From NCBI GenBank assembly GCA_009731375.1, contig BJOX01000292.1, forward strand, positions 58,684-122,683: DNA of 64,000 nt, written 5' to 3'. The stretch comes from Paulinella micropora. Taxonomy: Eukaryota > Cercozoa > Imbricatea > Euglyphida. Numbering within the stretch: position 1 is the first letter of the stretch; the number at the start of each line of letters is the position of its first letter. Below the pieces are notes generated by a model. It saw nothing but the letters and a program-made list of their open reading frames with translations, did no database searches and was not told the origin of the DNA. The translations under genes and the position numbers were made by a program. Below, piece by piece: positions 61,686-64,000 of this stretch.

Positions 61686-62254
61686 ATATCTGAGGCGTAC
61701 TGATGCAGCTAATGGCATATCCTCAACGGACATAAGCCTCCAATACCCTTGTTCGAGGTCCTCCACCCCCCCGTGTCAGTCTCTCGCCTGATGATCGGGG
61801 CCACCGATGGAGCTCCTGAGGGCAAGACTGCACTAAGCCGAGGTTATTCCGCAGTCCCAGCAACCTCTTGCAAGACGTCACCGAATGTGCAAGTGCATAC
61901 ACCAAGCGCGGTTGCTAGAGCTGCCTCGAAACCCCACCCATAACAATCTGGTGTCTGCTGGGTCCTGGGCTATCAACCAGCATATGCGGAGTTTAAGATC
62001 TTTTACGCGCGCAACGACCCTCCTCCCCAGCATCTACCACCAAAGGGTTATGAGTTGGCGTCACAGTTTAACGCCTTGAGGCCATTGGGCTGGAACTCTG
62101 TTTAGCAAGTGTGACTAGATTTTTTCATCGGGATTTCCCTCAAATGTATCACAGTCAACACTCCAAGGCAGATTTACTATATCTGAGGCGTACTGATGCA
62201 GCTAATGGCATAATAATAATAATAATAATAATGATAATAATAATAATACTGCTT

Positions 62255-62331
<77 letters not shown>

Positions 62332-62348
62332 GTTACTACTACTACTAC

Positions 62349-62382
<34 letters not shown>

Positions 62383-63634
62383 AACAATAACAATAATAAT
62401 CATGACACGCAATATAACACCACGGGGTCACACGCAATACTAGGCCGGGCCGACCTCCACTCGACGTTTCTCGCCCCCTGACAGTGAGCGCTTCACCACC
62501 TGCGCAAATATTAGCGATCAGGACAATAGGATATTATGCGGCTAGCCACAAATTTGACGTGTTTTGCGGGCGAGCCCGGCCGGCGAGCGCGCAAAACACG
62601 TCAAATTTGGCGCGCCATCTATGCAGTTTTATCGGTAACTTGACCACATTTTGTGGAGGTGACCGATAAAACAAAACGTGCGATACCGTGAAGTCACCCA
62701 TAAAACGTGGAAATTTTACCGGAAATTCGTCGGCCGATTGCGAACAAATATTTCCACTTTTTCAAATATTCTATTGTAAGTGCGAAGACAATGTCCGTCT
62801 CTACGTACCGTTCCGATGACGTTGTCTGCGACGTGTCCCAAGCCGAGCTTCTCGATCATTTCGTCGACCCGCTGCTTGGCCACAGACTAAGGCGAGGTGA
62901 GGTGGGGTGAGGTGAGGTGAGGTGAGGTGTGGTGTGGTGAGGTGGGGTGAGGTGAGGTGAGGTGAGGTGAGATGTGGTGTGGTGAGGTGTGAGGTGAGGT
63001 GTGAGGTGAGGTGTGGTGTGTTGTGGTGAGGTGTGAGGTGAGGTGAGGTGAGGTGAGGTGAGGTGAGGTGTGAGGTGAGATGTGAGGTGTGAGGTGAGGT
63101 GAGGTGAGGTGAGGTGAGGTAAGGTGAGGTAAGGAAAAGGTGAGGTAAGATAGGTAAGTATTCAGGATGGCTGGATGGATGGACGAATGAATGAACTGGG
63201 AACAGAACCTGAGGCAGACTATGTGTGAGAAAAGTGACTGCGAGGAATATAGTAAGAAATAGAAATTAGTTCCACAGCTGCGTACATGTATATAGGTAGA
63301 GAGAAAGAGAGATAGGTAGATAGATGATGGAGAGAGAGAGATATGAATGTATGTATGAATGTATACATAGGTAGATATAGGTAGAGAGAGAGATATGTAT
63401 ATATGTATGTATGTATGTATGTATGTGCATGTTATATAGGTATACATGTAGGTGTCATTGCAGATGATTTCGATACCTAGTACGTAGTAGAGTTGTTTGC
63501 TGTATGTATGTACGTATGTATGTATGTATGTATGTATGTATGTATGTATGTACCCTGCCGCTGGAGTGTGATAATCTGGCCGAAAACATGAAGGTCTGTC
63601 GAACAGTCATTTCTCCCACCAAGGTGAAGTCAGA
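38147..63634 (-). CDS. PDR/ABCG transporter, N-terminal half (NBD1-TMD1), 28 exons, 5' end outside window
   Basis: Exons (descending): 63634-63554, 62886-62809, 62499-62455, 61605-61548, 60714-60657, 59723-59633, 58001-57954, 57134-57066, 56014-55958, 55763-55713, 55260-55228, 55108-55082, 54627-54577, 54058-54017, 53730-53685, 52912-52842, 50396-50349, 47653-47580, 46436-46381, 45475-45420, 44788-44713, 44522-44437, 41191-41090, 40794-40742, 39871-39801, 39715-39670, 38481-38382, 38197-38147. Motifs: [30 protein letters not shown]; signature LSGGEKRR; Walker [12 protein letters not shown]-loop [13 protein letters not shown], where the H-loop His is Met; GRTVYHGP; VLDDN. Membrane part: [92 protein letters not shown]. 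The Walker A exon must lie beyond 64,000. Phases agree throughout except after 39801, where an 8-nt longer donor use within (GTAT)n is needed. Confidence 0.92.
38490..38640. repeat. About 31-bp minisatellite, GGGGCACTGGAGGGGACATA
   Basis: Four or five units of about 30 bp; the same unit recurs in degraded form at 39,311-39,610. On the minus strand it gives Pro/Leu/Cys-rich frames that are not genes. Confidence 0.92.
38640..38722 (-). pseudogene. Echo of transporter exon 38481-38382
   Basis: GGAAGATCAAGAAGACAAAA and GCAACGCCATCATGATCAGC repeat the last-helix exon, with a degraded middle (AATAAAAAAATCTGG). Confidence 0.9.
38823..39256. other. Unique island, no gene recognised
   Basis: About 430 bp of non-repetitive sequence between GATA and minisatellite DNA. 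It includes the inverted pair CCAACCACTG / TGGTTGGTG and two ACCCCGACTTCATCA-like segments. Possibly an inserted retroposon; no second copy in the window. Confidence 0.45.
39311..39610. repeat. Degraded 30-bp minisatellite
   Basis: Units resembling GGGGCAGTAGAGGGACATAA; about nine or ten imperfect copies. Confidence 0.9.
39872..40700 (-). repeat. Array of 5'-edge copies of exon 39871-39801
   Basis: CCACCGAGCAACTCCCATCA with ACACTGTAGC recurs at about 39,983, 40,082, 40,210, 40,372 and 40,580, each followed by an acceptor-like GTACCTAGGTAC or GTACGTAGG edge and (GTAG)n. The intact exon is at the low-coordinate end. Confidence 0.93.
40830..41089. repeat. (GTAG)n, (CG)n, (GA)n and (GT)n
   Basis: Intronic simple repeats between exons 41191-41090 and 40794-40742. 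Confidence 0.95.
41195..41835 (-). repeat. Array of 5'-edge copies of exon 41191-41090
   Basis: GCGAGGCGTGGGTGAACGGA followed by CCACTCCTAGATAGG or a shortened form recurs about seven times (about 41,218, 41,308, 41,425, 41,514, 41,596, 41,676, 41,770), separated by (GTAG)n. Each copy keeps the acceptor edge CTAG/GAGTGGAACTGG and about 45 nt of the exon ([15 protein letters not shown]). Confidence 0.94.
41840..42304. repeat. (GTAG)n and (GATA)n
   Basis: Continuous tetranucleotide arrays with GGAT and GACA patches. Confidence 0.96.
42305..43665 (-). repeat. Array of 3'-edge copies of exon 44522-44437
   Basis: ACCGGTTTGACATCGGCCCA followed by AGGCTTGCTGGTGCCC recurs about eleven times (about 42,310 to 43,665, one truncated near 43,088), with a further copy at about 44,327-44,353. 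Each carries the exon end encoding [11 protein letters not shown] and its donor gtctac, then (CTAT)n on the coding strand. Confidence 0.95.
43681..44258 (+). mobile_element. RepC copy 3, with terminal direct repeat
   Basis: Longest copy. Its first ~32 bp (GATGAAATATCGACTAATGT...) is repeated at 44,226-44,258 after GATAAGATCAACT. Both ends abut (GATA)n. It lies in the intron between exons 44522-44437 and 41191-41090. Confidence 0.88.
44530..44708. repeat. (GATA)n and (GGAT)n
   Basis: Array directly 5' to the donor of exon 44788-44713. Confidence 0.95.
44795..45415. repeat. (GATA)n, (GTAG)n, (CATA)n with echoes of exon 44788-44713
   Basis: TGGCAGCAGAGCGTGTCACT (about 45,003-45,035) and GTACATGACAACACCC (near 45,085) copy parts of the exon encoding [15 protein letters not shown]; the remainder is tetranucleotide repeat. 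Confidence 0.9.
45476..46380. repeat. (CATA)n, (GATA)n, (ACGT) and (CATAA) arrays
   Basis: Intron between exons 46436-46381 and 45475-45420. CGGGAGTTGTACTGGCAACG (46,149-46,172) is an echo of the 3' edge of the upstream exon. Confidence 0.93.
46437..46851. repeat. (GATA)n/(GTAG)n with two echoes of exon 47653-47580
   Basis: ACCACGGTGGTCCATGCTAC (about 46,630) is a diverged copy in the normal orientation. TCCACCACGAACACACCAAC (about 46,801-46,850) is an inverted copy ending at the gap. Confidence 0.88.
46852..47285. other. Assembly gap (434 N)
   Basis: Flanked by an inverted copy of exon 47653-47580 on the left and C-run/(CT)n on the right; possible misjoin. Confidence 1.
47286..47578. repeat. 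(CT)n/(CTGT)n and (GA)n
   Basis: Simple repeats immediately 3' of the donor of exon 47653-47580. Confidence 0.95.
47654..49035 (-). repeat. Array of 5'-edge copies of exon 47653-47580
   Basis: GATGGCGCGAATAGAGTGAT followed by AGATCTAGACAAG recurs about fifteen times between about 47,713 and 49,030. Each copy carries the acceptor CTTGTCTAG and about 24-36 nt of exon (IYHSIRAI), then (CTAC)n and a TCTATTCTATC spacer on the coding strand. Some copies extend to CATCACGATGTTTCATTACC. Confidence 0.95.
49036..49795. repeat. (GATA)n and (GTAG)n
   Basis: Uninterrupted tetranucleotide arrays ending in (GAATA)n next to RepC copy 4. Confidence 0.96.
49796..50306 (+). mobile_element. RepC copy 4
   Basis: Near-identical to copy 3 but ends at GTGGCCTTGG, joined directly to (GATA)n, without the terminal repeat. 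It lies in the intron between exons 50396-50349 and 47653-47580. Confidence 0.88.
50440..52005. repeat. (CTAT)n super-array with an exon echo
   Basis: CTAT arrays with CTAGAT and CTAC patches (50,440-50,490; 51,390-52,000). CGATCCAGGTCAGACCCTCC (about 51,601-51,640) is an echo of exon 50396-50349. The island at 50,491-51,389 is described separately. Confidence 0.94.
50491..51389. other. GC-richer unique island of ~900 bp, unrecognised
   Basis: Non-repetitive sequence bounded by (CTAT)n on both sides, clearly higher in GC than its surroundings. Frames up to about 110 codons occur on both strands without family resemblance. Candidate mobile element (LINE 5' or 3' part, or a structured RNA-bearing element); no second copy in the window. 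Confidence 0.5.
52006..52841 (-). repeat. Array of 3'-edge copies of exon 52912-52842
   Basis: CTCCGTCTCTGACACGTCGG then TCGATGACGAAAGGAAAGAT recurs at about 52,118, 52,246, 52,386, 52,527 and 52,683, each with CACAGATAAAAACACACAT and (CT)n. Units are about 130-150 bp and keep the exon end ([11 protein letters not shown]) with donor gtatga. Confidence 0.94.
52918..53684. repeat. (CATA)n super-array
   Basis: CATA with CACA, GCAT and ACGT variants; on the coding strand (GTAT)n starting right at the donor gtgcgt of exon 53730-53685. Confidence 0.96.
53731..54016. repeat. (GATA)n/(GTAG)n with echo of exon 53730-53685
   Basis: CCAGTACAGCGTCGGGTCCT (about 53,794-53,815) repeats the 5' edge of the exon encoding DPTLYWF. 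Confidence 0.92.
54059..54576. repeat. (CATA)n, (CATAA)n and (CATTA)n
   Basis: Intron between exons 54627-54577 and 54058-54017. Confidence 0.95.
54628..55081. repeat. (CATA)n, (TA)n, (AAAT)n, (GGTACATACATA)
   Basis: Includes a 12-bp higher-order array GGTACATACATA (about 54,890-54,965). Confidence 0.95.
55261..55712. repeat. (CATA)n then (CCTAA)n / (CCTGA)n
   Basis: About 55,457-55,650 is a pentanucleotide array alternating CCTAA and CCTGA blocks inside an intron. Confidence 0.94.
56015..57065 (-). repeat. 3'-edge copies of exon 57134-57066 in (CATA)n
   Basis: GAGCTGCACGTTGTCGTCCA followed by GCACGAACAAGAAAAA recurs at about 56,268, 56,595, 56,699, 56,790, 56,895 and 56,988. Each copy encodes [12 protein letters not shown] or a slightly deleted form and has donor gtatgt. 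Confidence 0.94.
57135..57953 (-). repeat. 5'-edge copies of exon 57134-57066 in (GTAT)n
   Basis: AACTCCAGCGGCATGATACT then AGGTGGAACTGGGACCTATG recurs at about 57,187, 57,319, 57,439 and 57,533. Each keeps the acceptor GCATAG/GTCCCAGTTCC and about 35-45 nt of exon. (GTAT)n with TATTGTATG and ACGT variants fills the rest. Confidence 0.94.
58152..58618. mobile_element. RepE copy 1
   Basis: Starts GATGTCGCAAAGGAATGTAG; the first ~90 bp recurs at 58,726-58,822. The rest (to GGACAAAAGATAGATAG) is unique, with no recognised protein. Both ends abut (GATA)n, as for RepC. Confidence 0.7.
58726..58822. mobile_element. RepE copy 2, truncated
   Basis: Matches 58,152-58,242 with very few changes, then is cut by (GATA)n at GGGATGGGAATCA. 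Confidence 0.82.
58823..59175 (-). repeat. (GATA)n with echo of exon 59723-59633
   Basis: GACGGTTCGGCCTTTTGTCC (from about 59,131) to ATCCATCATAGC (about 59,175) is a diverged copy of the 3' half of the exon encoding [14 protein letters not shown]. Confidence 0.9.
59220..59632. other. (CTAT)n and unrecognised intron sequence
   Basis: (CCAT)/(CTAT)n with CTATGTGT variants to about 59,392, then about 230 bp of unique sequence directly 3' of the donor of exon 59723-59633. No exon recognised in it. Confidence 0.6.
59740..59862. other. (GATA)n, G run, 10-N gap and exon echo
   Basis: N 59,844-59,853. GTCACTCCTCTAGACAG just after the gap copies the acceptor edge of exon 59723-59633. Confidence 0.85.
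59863..60656 (-). repeat. 3'-edge copies of exon 60714-60657 in (GATA)n
   Basis: ATGCTTTCCTCAACTCTTCT followed by ACCACCAAG recurs at about 60,121 (one base shorter), 60,298 and 60,522, with donor gtacat. Each encodes [11 protein letters not shown]. Confidence 0.94.
60715..61547. repeat. (GTAT)n with GCTATGTAT higher-order units
   Basis: Intron between exons 61605-61548 and 60714-60657; a block of about 185-200 bp (AATGTATGTATGAA...GCTATGTATGCTTTG) appears repeated, at about 60,950, 61,110 and 61,400. Confidence 0.95.
61683..62212 (-). mobile_element. RepA copy 2, with 37-bp terminal direct repeat
   Basis: The first 37 bp (61,683-61,719) ACTATATCTGAGGCGTACTG... recur exactly at 62,176-62,212. 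The element lies between (GAT)/(AAT)n and (AAT)n in a transporter intron. Identity with copy 1 is very high across about 440 bp. Confidence 0.87.
62213..62400. repeat. (AAT)n and (CTA)n
   Basis: Trinucleotide arrays directly after RepA copy 2. Confidence 0.95.
62531..62671 (-). mobile_element. RepD copy 2, foldback element
   Basis: Inverted copy of 6,262-6,402. Perfect 19-bp arms AAATTTGACGTGTTTTGCG (62,550-62,568) and CGCAAAACACGTCAAATTT (62,590-62,608), plus the outer pair TTTTATCGGT / ACCGATAAAA around CCACATTTTGTGG. It sits between two transporter exons (62886-62809 and 62499-62455). Confidence 0.88.
62888..63160. repeat. (GGTGA)n pentanucleotide
   Basis: GGTGA with GGTGT variants, (TCACC)n on the coding strand, directly 5' to the acceptor of exon 62886-62809. 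Confidence 0.95.
63280..63553. repeat. (GA)n, (GTAT)n and possible unplaced microexon
   Basis: Between arrays, GTATCGAAATCATCTGCAAT (minus strand, about 63,470-63,440) follows a TACTAG acceptor, but it does not fit the reading frame of the neighbouring exons, so it is not called as an exon. Confidence 0.5.
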
Positions 63635-63702
63635 CTAGATAGGTAGATGGGCAGGTAGGTGCGTGGGTGGGTGGGTGAGAGATAGATAGATAGATAGATA
63701 GG

Positions 63703-63766
<64 letters not shown>

Positions 63767-63878
63767 GTGACAATCTGGCAGAAAACATGAAGGTCTGTCA
63801 AACAGTCATTTCTCCCACCAAGGTGAAGTCAGACTAGATAGGTAGATAGGTAGGTAGGTGCGTCGGTGGGTGGGTGGG

Positions 63879-63919
<41 letters not shown>

Positions 63920-63934
63920 TAGAGATAGATATAG

Positions 63935-63971
<37 letters not shown>

Positions 63972-64000
63972 TATAGATAAATAGATAGATAGATAGATAG
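63635..64000 (-). repeat. (GATA)n with echo of exon 63634-63554
   Basis: TGGCAGAAAACATGAAGGTC with the acceptor edge (63,767-63,833) repeats about 67 nt of the exon encoding [15 protein letters not shown]. The rest is GATA/GTGG repeat to the window end. Confidence 0.93.

Noticed and set aside
63440-63472. Microexon between 63,554 and 62,886
   Set aside because: Splice signals are possible, but including it breaks the frame; the flanking exons already join in phase with normal ABCG spacing.

Overview
This is a nuclear eukaryotic window. It has split genes with GT-AG introns, a Ty3/gypsy pol gene, a tRNA-derived SINE and very many microsatellites. The sequence does not fix the species. A unicellular alga or other protist is my inference, based on the mix of a bacterial/plant/fungal-type DUF1348 gene, a PDR-like ABC transporter and unusual mobile elements. 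Six N gaps, several flanked by long G or C runs, mark weak points in the assembly.

Layout. 1-5.1 kb: (AGT)n, (CTT)n and (CTA)n arrays with islands of dispersed repeats. 5.1-11.7 kb (+): a DUF1348 (NTF2-like) gene in eight small exons, reconstructed down to its stop codon. 12-21.5 kb (+): a decayed two-gene block. Two diverged copies of an unknown multi-exon protein (X1, X2; faintly DUF6589-like) flank a permuted DNA-methylase-like protein with an acidic linker and a Cys-rich tail (Y), and palindromes of the TTTATGCATAAA type lie upstream. 23-26.5 kb (-): a long intact gypsy pol reading frame cut off inside the reverse transcriptase, with no LTRs seen. 28-64 kb (-): one ABCG/PDR-type transporter in about 48 exons, most of 27-110 nt, embedded in tetranucleotide-repeat introns. 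Its 5' end lies beyond base 64,000.

The transporter. The 28.5-37.5 kb part encodes a nucleotide-binding domain with good Walker A, Walker B and H-loop but a degenerate signature, plus a membrane domain ending in a stop codon. The 38.1-63.6 kb part encodes a nucleotide-binding domain with a good LSGGE signature but no H-loop histidine, plus a second membrane domain. The defects are complementary, as in PDR pumps, so I favour one full-size gene. Two half-size genes remain possible.

The most unusual feature is the intron structure. Introns consist mostly of (GTAT)n, (CTAT)n, (CTAC)n or their complements, and the repeats themselves supply the splice sites (gtatgt, gtatct; ctatctag, catacatag). 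Around many exons the exon edge plus adjoining repeat has been copied outward into the intron, in some cases more than a dozen times, leaving rows of decoy splice sites. Dispersed repeat families (RepA to RepF, names used only here) sit inside the microsatellites.
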